A stretch of DNA of 64,000 nucleotides from Flavobacterium sp. CG_23.5 (GCF_017875765.1 NZ_JAGGNA010000001.1:2073001-2137000), one strand, 5' to 3'; positions 1 through 8,129 are shown, counted from the stretch's first letter. Program-made: numbers and translations. Notes: generated by a model not told the origin, from the letters alone.

Positions 1-46
1 CATTTGAGAAAATGTCGTTTTTTTTGTTTATTGAATTTAAAAAGCA

Positions 47-742
47 TTAAAAAAGTAACCCTCTGCTTTTAGCTTCTCGAACTAATTCAATGTCGCTACC
101 TTCTTCTACTTTTAACAATTCTTTTAAGTTTATTTTTCTTCTTTCAATTGCACCTAAAGATATTGGGATATATTGCGGAATATCATTCATCTTGGTTCCT
201 TTTGATAAATGAAACAAAATTTGTTTGTCAAATTGGTCAATTTCGATAGTATCTTCTTCAGACAAGTTCAGCATTTTTACAACTGATTCGCTATAATAGG
301 TTTTGCCTTTTATAACTTTATCAAAAGCAAAAAGTAATTCGTCAAATGTCAAATCATTTTTTATTACCAAACCACTTGGGTTGATGGTTTTGATAATGGT
401 TTTAATTTTCAACAATTCAGTATACATCGTAAGCAAAATAATTTTGCAACTGGGCATGTATTCAGAAATCAATTTAGCTAAATCCTCTCCGTTATAAATC
501 CCTTTTTCTTCGTACGGCGGCATACTTATATCTAAAAAAGCAATGTCAAAAATTGTTGAATCTGGGTTTGTAACAATATTATATGCCGATTCACAATCTT
601 TGGCCTGACTAATAAAAAATTCAAATTCTTTTGGATTATATCTTGTAATCGCATTTTTATACCCTTCAATAATAAAAGGATGATCATCAACAATCAGTAT
701 ATTATTTTTAATCATTGTCTTTGCATTTGAGGCAATTGTCAT
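47..742 (-). CDS. NarL/LuxR-type two-component response regulator
   Basis: This is a cytoplasmic DNA-binding response regulator, the partner of the histidine kinase just upstream. The N-terminal receiver domain shows the acidic pair in ILIVDDHP (about residues 16-22), the phospho-acceptor in FLDISMPP (Asp71) and the conserved Lys in LVIKND. The last ~60 residues form a short helix-turn-helix segment that is only weakly LuxR-like, so its DNA target cannot be guessed. The start codon lies 2 bases after the kinase stop, which indicates translational coupling. A second ATG at 715 (MIKNNILIV) fits the usual family N-terminus and is an equally good start. The pairing with the kinase is inferred from adjacency. 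Confidence 0.85.
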   Translation of the reverse strand: MTIASNAKTMIKNNILIVDDHPFIIEGYKNAITRYNPKEFEFFISQAKDCESAYNIVTNPDSTIFDIAFLDISMPPYEEKGIYNGEDLAKLISEYMPSCKIILLTMYTELLKIKTIIKTINPSGLVIKNDLTFDELLFAFDKVIKGKTYYSESVVKMLNLSEEDTIEIDQFDKQILFHLSKGTKMNDIPQYIPISLGAIERRKINLKELLKVEEGSDIELVREAKSRGLLF

Positions 743-744
743 TT

Positions 745-2799
745 CTATGTAAGTATTTGTGTGTTTTCAAATGGAACTGCAATCGTAATAATTGTTCCGT
801 TTCCTTTTTTTGATTGTATATCAACCGTTCCATTGCATTCTATGGTACGAGATTGTATGTTTTGCAATCCAATTCCTTTTTTCATTTTATTTATATCGAA
901 TCCCTTTCCATCATCACTTATGGTTAAAAATAAATCGCCATCCATTTTTTTGAGTTCCACTTTAATGGTATTTGCTTCAGCATACTTGTTGATATTTTGA
1001 AGTGATTCTTGAATAATTCGATATAAATTTATTTTACTGGAATTGCTCAATAACTCCCATTTTATTTTCCGATCAATGACCGCTATCAATTTGGGTTTGA
1101 ATGTCTTTTTTTGATCTTCAAGTAAATTATCTACAATCGCAACGAAGTTATTAATTAATTCCGATTTCTCTCTATTCAAATCATGCGAAATTTCACGAAT
1201 ATCCTGTTCTATATTTTTTAATTCCGACAGATAATTATTTCTTCTTTGAATTGCAGTTTCATCATCAATTTTATTTAAACTATCTAAGTTCATCCTAATG
1301 CCAAACATTCGTCCCAACACGCCATCATGCAACTCCTGGGCAACACGTTTCTTCTCTTTAACTCTATTGGTTTCTATGGTGTTTTGCTGCGAAATCATCA
1401 GATTATAGATTTCCTCATTCACCTTTTGCTGTTCTTGTTTGAATACCAATTCTCTGTTTTTAGTTTTTTGAGCCTTGATTATGTATAAAAACAGCCCCAC
1501 TAATGCAAATGCACTAAAACCAAATAACAAATTCCGGTTTTTAGCCGCCAAGTCTGTATTTTCATCTTTTATTACATCTGTCTCATACTCGATCCTAGAG
1601 AATTTATCTCCCATTTTTCGTTCTGCCTTTTGCAACTCTTCATTGATACGAATATATTCTTTACTATAAATCGCTTCCTTTTTGGGTTCAATAATTGCCA
1701 ATTGATTCAATGCAACCAAAACATCTCTAGAAACACTAGTATTTCTAGCTAGGAGAAGTGCTTGTTTAGAATATTTAATCGCCTTGACAGTATCGCTTTT
1801 TGAAGCAAAATATTCTGATAAATGGATTTTATTGATAAATATTCCAGAAGTTAATTTTAAACTATCTCTCAGTTTCAACGACTGGTAAAATAGTTGCGGC
1901 AAGCCTTCAGTTTCTTTTAATTTAAATTTAGAATAGGCCAAATTATCCAACAACATCGCATAAATGGTTGGTTTTTCAATAGCTAGGTTGTTTTGTTCCA
2001 ATCCTTTTTTAAAATAATTTTTTGCGAGCAAGTACTTGTGAAAATTGAGATAAAGAAATCCGATATTATTATAAGAAGTGGCTCTAGACTGGAATTCCTT
2101 AGGTATTATTTCATCATCACTAATAGCTAATGCTTTATTATGATACGCAATCGCGTTTTCATATTCCCCAAGCTCACCGTATATTATCCCCAGAAGATTA
2201 TACGCATCGTATAAAATATTATTGGCTTGCTTCTCATTTTTAATTATTCGCAATACGATGAAAACCGCTTTTTCACTCCCTAAAAAATCCCCCGCCATAT
2301 ACTGTAGGGTAGCTTTATTAATCAGTGTTTTACCTACATTAAAATTATCTCCCAATTTAACATACATCTTTTCCGCTTTATAATAAAACAAGAAAGCACT
2401 GTCTGAAACCGATTGAGATACATAATAATCTCCCAAATAGGTATAGGCTTTTATTATATTTATAGTATCCTTAGCATTTTCTGACTTGTCTAAAACAAGG
2501 TGAACTGTTTTATTAAAGTCTTTCCAATCGTTTATGTTATAATACCGATTGGCAACTTTAAACATATTTACTCGGTTGAGTGAATCATTTTCCTGATCTA
2601 CAACTATATCAAACGCTTTATGAGTAAATACTTGCCTTTTTTCGCGAGGTAAACTGAAATCATTTGCCAATGAAAAATAGGTTGAAAGGCTATCTTTAGA
2701 TGAAATAACAAGAATGCTCCCTTCATTTTTTTTGAAACATGCAAAAAAAAGAAACAACAGAAACAATAATAATAGAGGTATGTAGTATTTATTTTTCAA
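745..2799 (-). CDS. TPR-containing lipoprotein sensor histidine kinase (HisKA_3 type)
   Basis: This sensor kinase should sense through an extracytoplasmic TPR array and phosphorylate the adjacent response regulator. The N-terminus is a signal peptide ending in a lipobox-like FFAC (Cys21). Degenerate TPR helices fill about residues 80-400, a single membrane helix follows at 423-442, and a coiled linker precedes the NarX/DesK-type H-box AQELHDGVLG (His491). The N-box QESLQNINKYA (near 600) and G-box DDGKGFD complete the HATPase domain. The start is TTG; no ATG or GTG lies near, and the signal peptide begins exactly there. A lipoprotein Cys combined with a downstream membrane helix is common in Bacteroidota TPR kinases. 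The ligand is unknown. Confidence 0.88.
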   Translation of the reverse strand: MKNKYYIPLLLLFLLFLFFACFKKNEGSILVISSKDSLSTYFSLANDFSLPREKRQVFTHKAFDIVVDQENDSLNRVNMFKVANRYYNINDWKDFNKTVHLVLDKSENAKDTINIIKAYTYLGDYYVSQSVSDSAFLFYYKAEKMYVKLGDNFNVGKTLINKATLQYMAGDFLGSEKAVFIVLRIIKNEKQANNILYDAYNLLGIIYGELGEYENAIAYHNKALAISDDEIIPKEFQSRATSYNNIGFLYLNFHKYLLAKNYFKKGLEQNNLAIEKPTIYAMLLDNLAYSKFKLKETEGLPQLFYQSLKLRDSLKLTSGIFINKIHLSEYFASKSDTVKAIKYSKQALLLARNTSVSRDVLVALNQLAIIEPKKEAIYSKEYIRINEELQKAERKMGDKFSRIEYETDVIKDENTDLAAKNRNLLFGFSAFALVGLFLYIIKAQKTKNRELVFKQEQQKVNEEIYNLMISQQNTIETNRVKEKKRVAQELHDGVLGRMFGIRMNLDSLNKIDDETAIQRRNNYLSELKNIEQDIREISHDLNREKSELINNFVAIVDNLLEDQKKTFKPKLIAVIDRKIKWELLSNSSKINLYRIIQESLQNINKYAEANTIKVELKKMDGDLFLTISDDGKGFDINKMKKGIGLQNIQSRTIECNGTVDIQSKKGNGTIITIAVPFENTQILT

Positions 2800-2819
2800 T
2801 AGTTGCTAATTAGATTTAT

Positions 2820-2827
2820 CAAAAATA
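2820..2827 (-). promoter_or_regulatory. -7 promoter box for the kinase-regulator operon
   Basis: On the minus strand the sequence reads TATTTTTG, a match to the Bacteroidota TAnnTTTG motif, 20 bases before the TTG start of the histidine kinase. No convincing -33 TTTG is visible. Confidence 0.5.
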
Positions 2828-2848
2828 GCAAAATATACCTATTAACAT

Positions 2849-2876
2849 AAAAAAAAGCTATCAAAAATTGATAGCC
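2849..2876 (-). terminator. Intrinsic terminator after the 81-residue repeat protein
   Basis: On the minus strand, the stem GGCTATCAA/TTGATAGC is followed by a run of eight T. It lies about 35 bases after the stop of the small repeat-protein gene and separates it from the kinase operon. Confidence 0.7.
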
Positions 2877-2908
2877 CTAATATTATTCGAAAAGTTTACT
2901 TAAAATTA

Positions 2909-3154
2909 TTAGTCCACTTTCACATTACCTTGTGATGTCCCAGTTCCTCCGATAATATCTAATTTCATATTGCCTTGTGAAGTCCCAGTTCCTCCAACAA
3001 TATCTACTTTCACATTGCCTTGTGAAGTCCCAGTTCCTCCAATGATATTTACATTAGCATCACCATTTATAATATTATCTGTTTTTGACGTGGTAAATGA
3101 AGTTAAGATCATTACTAAAGAGAATAATCCGATTGTTACGATTGATTTTTTCAT
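2909..3154 (-). CDS. Small secreted protein with three 15-residue Gly/Thr-rich repeats
   Basis: I do not recognise the family. Residues 1-23 look like a cleavable signal peptide. The mature ~58 residues are almost entirely a 15-residue tandem repeat with core GGTGTSQGN followed by an alternating hydrophobic stretch such as VKVDIV. That pattern (short beta strand, Gly/Ser/Thr/Asn turn) resembles beta-solenoid or curlin-like repeats, but this is inference. The gene has its own terminator and lies between a two-component operon and a LytTR regulator, all on the same strand, so regulation by either is plausible. The protein ends directly after the third repeat with no C-terminal cap or type IX sorting domain. 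Confidence 0.7.
   Translation of the reverse strand: MKKSIVTIGLFSLVMILTSFTTSKTDNIINGDANVNIIGGTGTSQGNVKVDIVGGTGTSQGNMKLDIIGGTGTSQGNVKVD
2924..3058. repeat. Three tandem 45-bp coding repeats
   Basis: Units at 2924-2968, 2969-3013 and 3014-3058 share the core CTTGTGAAGTCCCAGTTCC with few substitutions. They encode the three 15-residue repeats of the overlapping protein. The period is a multiple of three, so unit gain or loss would keep the frame. Confidence 0.9.
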
Positions 3155-3330
3155 GATTTGAGTTTTTTATGTTTTTATATGATTTTACTTTTTTTAGGAT
3201 TCCTTTAGCAAGAAATTCTTTAGTAAAACTACATAGGTATTCTTAATTTTTCCTACAAAAAAAAAGGTTTATGGTAGAATGTACTCAAATGATAGTGGAT
3301 GAATATCAAACTAGGGTAGATGACTATTTT

Positions 3331-4143
3331 TTAAATTTCAAGATAATTTCCATTATTGAATTCGGAGATAATAAGATCAATATTAGACTTATAGGATTTA
3401 GAAAAAGGAAGTTTAACTGTCGTGTTTTTAATATAACATACTGTATTGCCGGTATGGATTCTGGAAATGTAATTTCGGTTTACGATATAACTGTTATGGA
3501 TTCTAATAAAAGGAGCGGACAGAATCCCTTCAAAATGTTTCAATGTTTTGAAAGCCGTAATCATTTCACCATTATTCAGATGAATGTCAGTTGAATTATT
3601 ATCTGCTTGAAGATAACAAATATCTTTGGCATCAATATATCTATAATCACCGTAGGATTTCACACATAGGATTAATGGCTTTTCCTCACTTGTAGGTTTC
3701 TGCTGTGGTAAATTAGTAGGTATTTCATCTAGTATAATTGATTGCTCTGTTGTTGTTTGAGATTGAATCTCAGATTTATTCAATTTCAGAATCAATTTTA
3801 TAAAGTCGATTTTCATCAATGGCTTTAGCAGATAATCTGTTACTCCATATTGTATTGCTTCGAAAGCTAAATCTTTCTTACTAGTCGTAATAATGATTTT
3901 TGGAATTACTTGTAAATACCTATGTAATTCATTGATAAGATTTAGCGATAAATTGCTCTCTTTTTTGGCTGAGTCAATTTCGAGAAAAATTAAATCCGGC
4001 TGATGTTCTAATATAAGATTAAGTCCAGCTGTATAATTATTTGCTTCTGCCACAAAGATAAGCTCCGAAAAGCCATCAGCAACGGCTTTCGTATTCAAAA
4101 CACTTTCTTGATTATCGTCAATAATAATGTACGAATAATTCAT
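3331..4143 (-). CDS. LytTR-family response regulator with Glu at the phospho-acceptor site
   Basis: This is a cytoplasmic transcription regulator with an N-terminal receiver-like domain (residues ~1-120) and a C-terminal LytTR DNA-binding domain (~165-265; motifs CYLQADNNSTDIHL and FIRIHNSYIVNRNYI). The receiver keeps the acidic pair IIIDDNQ (Asp9, Asp10), the Thr/Ser in IITTS and the Lys in LLKPL. The usual FLDxxMP is here FLEIDSAKK, so Glu55 replaces the phosphorylated Asp. It may be constitutively active or phosphorylation-independent; Asp57 nearby is a less likely acceptor. The start is the ATG at 4143; a TTG one codon upstream is in frame. No LytS-type histidine kinase lies beside it. 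Confidence 0.85.
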   Translation of the reverse strand: MNYSYIIIDDNQESVLNTKAVADGFSELIFVAEANNYTAGLNLILEHQPDLIFLEIDSAKKESNLSLNLINELHRYLQVIPKIIITTSKKDLAFEAIQYGVTDYLLKPLMKIDFIKLILKLNKSEIQSQTTTEQSIILDEIPTNLPQQKPTSEEKPLILCVKSYGDYRYIDAKDICYLQADNNSTDIHLNNGEMITAFKTLKHFEGILSAPFIRIHNSYIVNRNYISRIHTGNTVCYIKNTTVKLPFSKSYKSNIDLIISEFNNGNYLEI

Positions 4144-4520
4144 CAATTGTTTTTCCTGATATGATTAGGCATTTTATCGAAGGTCCAAAGTAAAATATAC
4201 TTCAAATTATTAAATTAATATGAGTAGTTTGGGTAAATCAATTAAGCGAAAAAAGAAACTTTTTACCTCAATATTCTTGTTTAACTTTCTAAAAATAAGC
4301 ATTTAACCATTTTTCAATAGGTCTTGTTAATATGTTTTAAACAAATGTTAATACATTAGGATGAAGTGCAAATAAATCCGATAAAATACATAAATTCCTG
4401 TTGTAAAAGAAACTCCGAATTAAATACATTTCGTATTTCGGGATTAAAAAATATTTTTTTTGTTAAACTAAAAAAAGCTTTCCAAAACGGAAAGCTTTTC
4501 TACTATAAACTAAAATGTAA
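4144..4520. other. Intergenic gap before glyS
   Basis: No gene is supported here. The gap contains the upstream region of the LytTR gene, an imperfect hairpin at about 4413-4443 (CCGAA...AAATAC paired with GTATTT...CGG), and the glyS terminator near the right end. An 84-codon plus-strand frame starting at 4366 runs through the terminator into antisense glyS and is not credible. Confidence 0.5.
4470..4500 (-). terminator. glyS intrinsic terminator
   Basis: A perfect 11-bp stem AAAAGCTTTCC/GGAAAGCTTTT with a 5-base loop is followed on the minus strand by a T run. It lies 20 bases after the glyS stop. Confidence 0.8.
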
Positions 4521-6062
4521 TTACATTTTCATTAACCAGTTTTTCATCGAAACTTCATTCTCAATGATTGATTTCAAATCGGCGATTTTTACACGATCTT
4601 GTTTCATCGTATCTCTATGACGAATCGTTACCGTTTGGTCCTCTATCGTTTGATGATCGACCGTGATACAAAAGGGTGTTCCCAGCGCATCTTGTCTTCT
4701 ATAACGTCTTCCTACAGCATCTTTTTCATCATAGGCTACATTGAAATCCCACCTCAAATCATCTACGATTTTATGTGCAATTTCAGGTAATCCATCTTTT
4801 TTTACTAATGGTAAAATAGCTGCTTTTGTTGGAGCTAATACAGAAGGTAATTTCAATACTGTTCTTGTAGATCCGTCTTCCAATGTTTCTTCTTTTAATG
4901 AAGTTGCAAAAACAGCCAAGAACATTCTGTCCAATCCTACTGAAGTTTCCACCACATAAGGAACATAATTCTGATTCAATTCCCCATCAAAATATTGTAA
5001 TTTTCTACCTGAAAACTGTTCGTGTGCTTTCAAATCAAAATCAGTACGAGAGTGAATTCCTTCCAATTCTTTAAATCCAAATGGAAAATTAAATTCAATA
5101 TCTGCCGCTGCATTTGCATAATGCGCTAATTTTTCATGATCGTGAAAACGGTAATTTTCCTTTCCTAAACCTAGAGACAAATGCCAGTTCAACCTAGCCG
5201 CTTTCCAATGTTCGTACCATTTCATTTCATCGCCTGGACGTACAAAGAATTGCATTTCCATTTGTTCAAATTCACGCATACGAAATATAAATTGTCTTGC
5301 CACAATCTCGTTTCTAAAGGCTTTTCCGGTTTGAGCAATTCCAAAAGGAACTTTCATTCGACCTGATTTTTGTACATTTAAGAAATTCACAAAAATACCT
5401 TGAGCAGTTTCTGGTCGTAAATATAAATCCATTGCTGAATCTGCTGACGCTCCTAATTTTGTACCAAACATCAAGTTAAATTGACGCACTTCGGTCCAGT
5501 TTCTAGAACCGGTTTCTGGGTCGGCAATTTCCAGTTCTTCGATTAATGCTTTTACATCTTCAAGATCTTCGTTACCAAGCGAACGAGCCATTCTTTCTAG
5601 AATTTCTCTTTCTTTAGCTTTATACTCAACAACTCTGGCATTTGTAGTTACAAATTCCTGTTCGTTGAACGCATCACCAAAACGAGTTCTTGCTTTTTCT
5701 ATTTCTTTGATTGCTTTTTGATTTAGCTTTTCGGCATAATCTTCAATCAAAACATCGGCTCTATATCTTTTTTTTGAATCTTTGTTGTCAATCAATGGAT
5801 CGTTGAATGCATCTACGTGGCCTGATGCTTTCCAAGTCGTTGGGTGCATCAATATTGACGCGTCAAGTCCTACGATATTATCGTTCATTTGAACCATCGC
5901 CTTCCACCAATATTCGCGAATGTTCTTTTTTAATTCCACTCCGTTTTGTGCATAATCATACACTGCACTTAAACCATCGTATATTTCGCTAGACGGAAAA
6001 ATAAATCCGTACTCTTTTGCATGCGAAATTACATTCTTAAATAAATCTTCTTGTTTTGCCAT
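4521..6062 (-). CDS. glyS: Glycyl-tRNA synthetase, single-chain (alpha2) class II type
   Basis: The enzyme charges tRNA-Gly with glycine in the cytoplasm. The 513-residue length and a single chain identify the eukaryote/archaea-like alpha2 form, not the bacterial alpha2beta2 enzyme; this form is normal in Bacteroidota. Class II motif 2 is visible in TGKAFRNEI and motif 3 in ETSVGLDRMF. The C-terminal ~110 residues form the anticodon-binding domain. The gene stands alone with its own -7 box and terminator. The ATG is only 7 bases from the end of the -7 box, so the mRNA may be leaderless or nearly so. Confidence 0.96.
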   Translation of the reverse strand: MAKQEDLFKNVISHAKEYGFIFPSSEIYDGLSAVYDYAQNGVELKKNIREYWWKAMVQMNDNIVGLDASILMHPTTWKASGHVDAFNDPLIDNKDSKKRYRADVLIEDYAEKLNQKAIKEIEKARTRFGDAFNEQEFVTTNARVVEYKAKEREILERMARSLGNEDLEDVKALIEELEIADPETGSRNWTEVRQFNLMFGTKLGASADSAMDLYLRPETAQGIFVNFLNVQKSGRMKVPFGIAQTGKAFRNEIVARQFIFRMREFEQMEMQFFVRPGDEMKWYEHWKAARLNWHLSLGLGKENYRFHDHEKLAHYANAAADIEFNFPFGFKELEGIHSRTDFDLKAHEQFSGRKLQYFDGELNQNYVPYVVETSVGLDRMFLAVFATSLKEETLEDGSTRTVLKLPSVLAPTKAAILPLVKKDGLPEIAHKIVDDLRWDFNVAYDEKDAVGRRYRRQDALGTPFCITVDHQTIEDQTVTIRHRDTMKQDRVKIADLKSIIENEVSMKNWLMKM

Positions 6063-6069
6063 AATACTG

Positions 6070-6077
6070 CAAAAATA
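6070..6077 (-). promoter_or_regulatory. -7 promoter box for glyS
   Basis: The minus strand reads TATTTTTG, a TAnnTTTG match, ending 7 bases before the glyS ATG. Transcription would start at or next to the start codon. Confidence 0.5.
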
Positions 6078-6158
6078 TAAAAAGTGAACTTAAAAAAAGA
6101 AAATAATTGACTAATGAAGCAGTGATTTGTCTATTTTTATAAATAAATCACTTTTTTT

Positions 6159-6842
6159 ATGTTCAAAAGCATTATAAATCTCTTTTTTCCAACGGTTTGT
6201 TCCGGATGTAATTCGTTTTTGTTAACCAATGAAAATGTGATTTGTACGGTTTGCAGACACGATATTCCGTTGACGAATCATCATTTGAATCCAGAAAATG
6301 AAGCGTTCAAGAAATTCTATGGAAGAATTCCTGTTCTTCACACCTCAGCATTATTTTATTTTCATAAAAAAGGAATTGTCCAAGAGCTAATCCATAATTT
6401 AAAATACAAAGGACATGAGGAAATAGGAACTATTTTGGGTGAATGGTATGCCGAAGATTTAAAAAAGATTGATGTATTAAAATCTGTCGATGAAATTATT
6501 CCCGTACCCTTGCATCCAAAAAAATTAAAAGAAAGAGGCTACAATCAAGTAACCGCTTTTGGAACTGCGCTTTCCGCTAGTTTAAATTTAGATTACAATA
6601 AGTCTCTTCTGATTCGGAATGTGTATTCAAAAACCCAATCCAAGAAAACCCTTTTAGGAAGAACGGAAGGAATCGAAACTATTTTTGATGTTTCCTTTAC
6701 AGATAAAAATCACAACAAACATTTCCTTTTAATCGATGATGTCATCACCACCGGAGCCACGCTTGAAGCATGCGCCCGTGCTTTGCTAAAAATTCCGGGA
6801 GCAAAAATCAGCATTGTTTGTATGGCAATGGCTCAATCATAA
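6159..6842 (+). CDS. ComF-family phosphoribosyltransferase-like protein
   Basis: The 227-residue protein matches the ComF family: an N-terminal zinc ribbon with Cys14, Cys17, Cys29 and Cys32, then a phosphoribosyltransferase-type domain ending in the PRPP-loop motif LLIDDVITTGATLEAC. In naturally competent bacteria ComF acts in DNA uptake and integration; in Bacteroidota its role is not established and no other competence gene is nearby. It is divergent from glyS and transcribed alone. The start ATG fits the family N-terminus (FFPTVCSGC close to the start). A plus-strand TATTTTTA at 6132-6139 resembles a degenerate -7 box. Confidence 0.85.
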   Translation: MFKSIINLFFPTVCSGCNSFLLTNENVICTVCRHDIPLTNHHLNPENEAFKKFYGRIPVLHTSALFYFHKKGIVQELIHNLKYKGHEEIGTILGEWYAEDLKKIDVLKSVDEIIPVPLHPKKLKERGYNQVTAFGTALSASLNLDYNKSLLIRNVYSKTQSKKTLLGRTEGIETIFDVSFTDKNHNKHFLLIDDVITTGATLEACARALLKIPGAKISIVCMAMAQS

Positions 6843-6907
6843 TGTGGAAATTTCGATTGTGAAACTGTATTTAAAACAGAACGGCAATTTAAAACACTGT
6901 CATTTTT

Positions 6908-7051
6908 AGCCCTGATTACTTCACGTAACTTTTATTCTCATAGGTGTTCAGTGAATTTCGTTTGAAGTGGAAATCCTTTCTAGTCCTGAACTTGTTTCAA
7001 GATCCTGAAATAAGTTCAGGACTAGAAAGATTGCATTGGAAAGCAGGAAGA
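6908..7051 (+). repeat. Intergenic hairpin-core repeat element, copy A
   Basis: This is a candidate member of a family also seen at 33704-33781, 37391-37469 and 53720-53805. Shared parts are a left flank beginning AGCCCTGAT, then GAAGTGG...ATCCTTT, and a right flank AAAGAT...GGAAAGCAGGAAgATGCTCC. In this copy about 47 extra bases separate the two left-flank parts. The central hairpin is a long palindrome listed separately. It occupies most of the comF-sodA gap. Confidence 0.55.
6976..7029. repeat. REP-like 54-bp palindrome
   Basis: The arms 6976-6993 and 7012-7029 are perfectly complementary over 18 bp (CTTTCTAGTCCTGAACTT). A G-T pair and a further inner 5-bp stem TTTCA/TGAAA give a 24-pair hairpin with a 6-base loop. 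No T run follows, so it is not a normal intrinsic terminator. It forms the core of repeat copy A. Confidence 0.85.
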
Positions 7052-7164
7052 TGCTCCTAAAAACAAACCTTTTATCATTACATATTGTATTAAAAAGAGC
7101 ACACTATCAATTAATTTAATGAAATTATAACGAAATAGAATTTCCGTTTCCAAAGTTTAATGTC

Positions 7165-7172
7165 TAAATTTG
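7165..7172 (+). promoter_or_regulatory. -7 promoter box for sodA
   Basis: TAAATTTG matches TAnnTTTG and lies 39 bases before the sodA ATG. The -33 region is not clear. Confidence 0.5.
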
Positions 7173-7211
7173 AATAAATATTATTATAAATTAATTTAAA
7201 ACAAACATATT

Positions 7212-7820
7212 ATGGCTTTTGAATTACCACAATTACCTTATGCGTATGACGCATTAGAACCTTATATTGATGCGCGCACGATGGAAATTCATCACACGAA
7301 ACATCATAACGCTTACATTACTAATGTTAATGCAGCAATTGCCGGAACAGATATGGAAGGCAAGACCATTGAAAATATCTTGATTAATCTTGATATGAAA
7401 AACATGCCTGTTCGTAATAATGGCGGTGGATTTTACAATCACAGCTTATTTTGGACTGTTATGACACCAAACGGTGGTGGATTGCCAACTGGCGATTTAC
7501 TAGCTGCAATTGAAGCTGCTTTTGGAACTTTTGAAGAGTTTAAAGCAAGTTTCAGTAAAGCTGGAGCAACTCAATTTGGTTCTGGTTGGGCTTGGCTTTG
7601 TGTTCACAAAGGAGGAAAAGTAGATGTTTGCGGTACTCCTAACCAAGACAATCCATTAATGCCAGGTGTAGGTTGTGGCGGAACTCCAATTTTAGGAATG
7701 GATGTTTGGGAACATGCATATTACTTGCATTATCAAAACAGAAGACCTGACTACATTGAAGCTTTTTTCAATGTTATTAACTGGACTGAAGTAGCTAGAC
7801 GATTCGCTTTAGAGAAATAA
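7212..7820 (+). CDS. sodA: Superoxide dismutase, Mn/Fe family
   Basis: The enzyme converts superoxide to oxygen and hydrogen peroxide. Metal ligands are all present: His27, His77, Asp164 and His168 ([18 protein letters not shown]). The active-site Gln lies in PNQDNPL (Gln145) while the position before NHSLFW is Gly-rich, the arrangement typical of Mn-type rather than Fe-type enzymes; real metal use may be cambialistic. There is no signal peptide, so it should be cytoplasmic. At 202 residues it is full length. The gene stands alone with a -7 box upstream and a strong terminator downstream. Confidence 0.95.
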   Translation: MAFELPQLPYAYDALEPYIDARTMEIHHTKHHNAYITNVNAAIAGTDMEGKTIENILINLDMKNMPVRNNGGGFYNHSLFWTVMTPNGGGLPTGDLLAAIEAAFGTFEEFKASFSKAGATQFGSGWAWLCVHKGGKVDVCGTPNQDNPLMPGVGCGGTPILGMDVWEHAYYLHYQNRRPDYIEAFFNVINWTEVARRFALEK

Positions 7821-7849
7821 GCCGCCTAACTCCGAAAGGGGGAATTAGC
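7819..7849 (+). repeat. Short GC-rich palindromic element after sodA (family 2)
   Basis: The segment AAGCCGCCTAACTCCGAA followed by AGGGGGAATTAGC begins at the sodA stop codon. It matches the 27-bp element inside metG at 55197-55223 (AAGCCCCCTAACACCCGAA followed by GGGGGAACT) with few differences. The CC-rich and GG-rich arms can pair. Confidence 0.7.
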
Positions 7850-7907
7850 ATATTAGCCTAAAGAAAAAATATTAGTCTTTTTTCTCCCCTATTGTACTTT
7901 AATAAAA

Positions 7908-7945
7908 AACCGTCAATTTCAAAATTAGAAATTGACGGTTTTTTT
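7908..7945 (+). terminator. sodA intrinsic terminator
   Basis: A 13-bp stem AACCGTCAATTTC/GAAATTGACGGTT with a 7-base loop is followed by seven T. Confidence 0.85.
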
Positions 7946-7966
7946 ATATTTTAGATTTTTTGCAAT

Positions 7967-7990
7967 AAAAAAGGTGGAATTTCTCCCACC
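7967..7990 (-). terminator. Probable purF terminator
   Basis: On the minus strand the stem GGTGG/CCACC is followed by six T, about 140 bases beyond the purF stop. The stem is short, so confidence is moderate. Confidence 0.5.
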
Positions 7991-7997
7991 CTTTTTG

Positions 7998-8054
7998 CCC
8001 CAAATCTACCATAAACTTAACCTACTAATGTTGTATGGTGGAGTAAATTTAGGG
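7998..8054. other. Structured purF 3' region: long imperfect hairpin
   Basis: CCC-AAAT-CTACCAT (7998-8012) can pair with ATGGTGG...ATTT-GGG (8035-8054), giving a two-part stem with a 22-base loop next to the purF terminator. In layout it recalls the 32190-32304 region (terminator hairpin, then a second stem), but sequence identity is low. It lies in the 7821-8129 gap, which otherwise holds the sodA repeat and two terminators. Confidence 0.35.
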
Positions 8055-8129
8055 TAGTAATATGTTCTATACAAATAAATTAGATGAATAACCTATAAAA
8101 ACGTTTAATTACTGAAATACAACTGTTTA

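Noticed and set aside
1..3. A minus-strand ATG at the extreme left edge that could begin a gene running out of the window.
   Set aside because: Only one codon is visible, so nothing supports a gene.
2924..3058. Tandem repeats that could be mistaken for a CRISPR or non-coding satellite.
   Set aside because: The units are adjacent without spacers, their period is a multiple of three and they lie inside an intact reading frame with a signal peptide.
3271..3594. A 107-codon plus-strand frame.
   Set aside because: It is antisense to the 3' part of the well-supported LytTR gene and has no recognisable domain.
4366..4620. An 84-codon plus-strand frame before and into antisense glyS.
   Set aside because: It crosses the glyS terminator and overlaps the end of glyS on the other strand.
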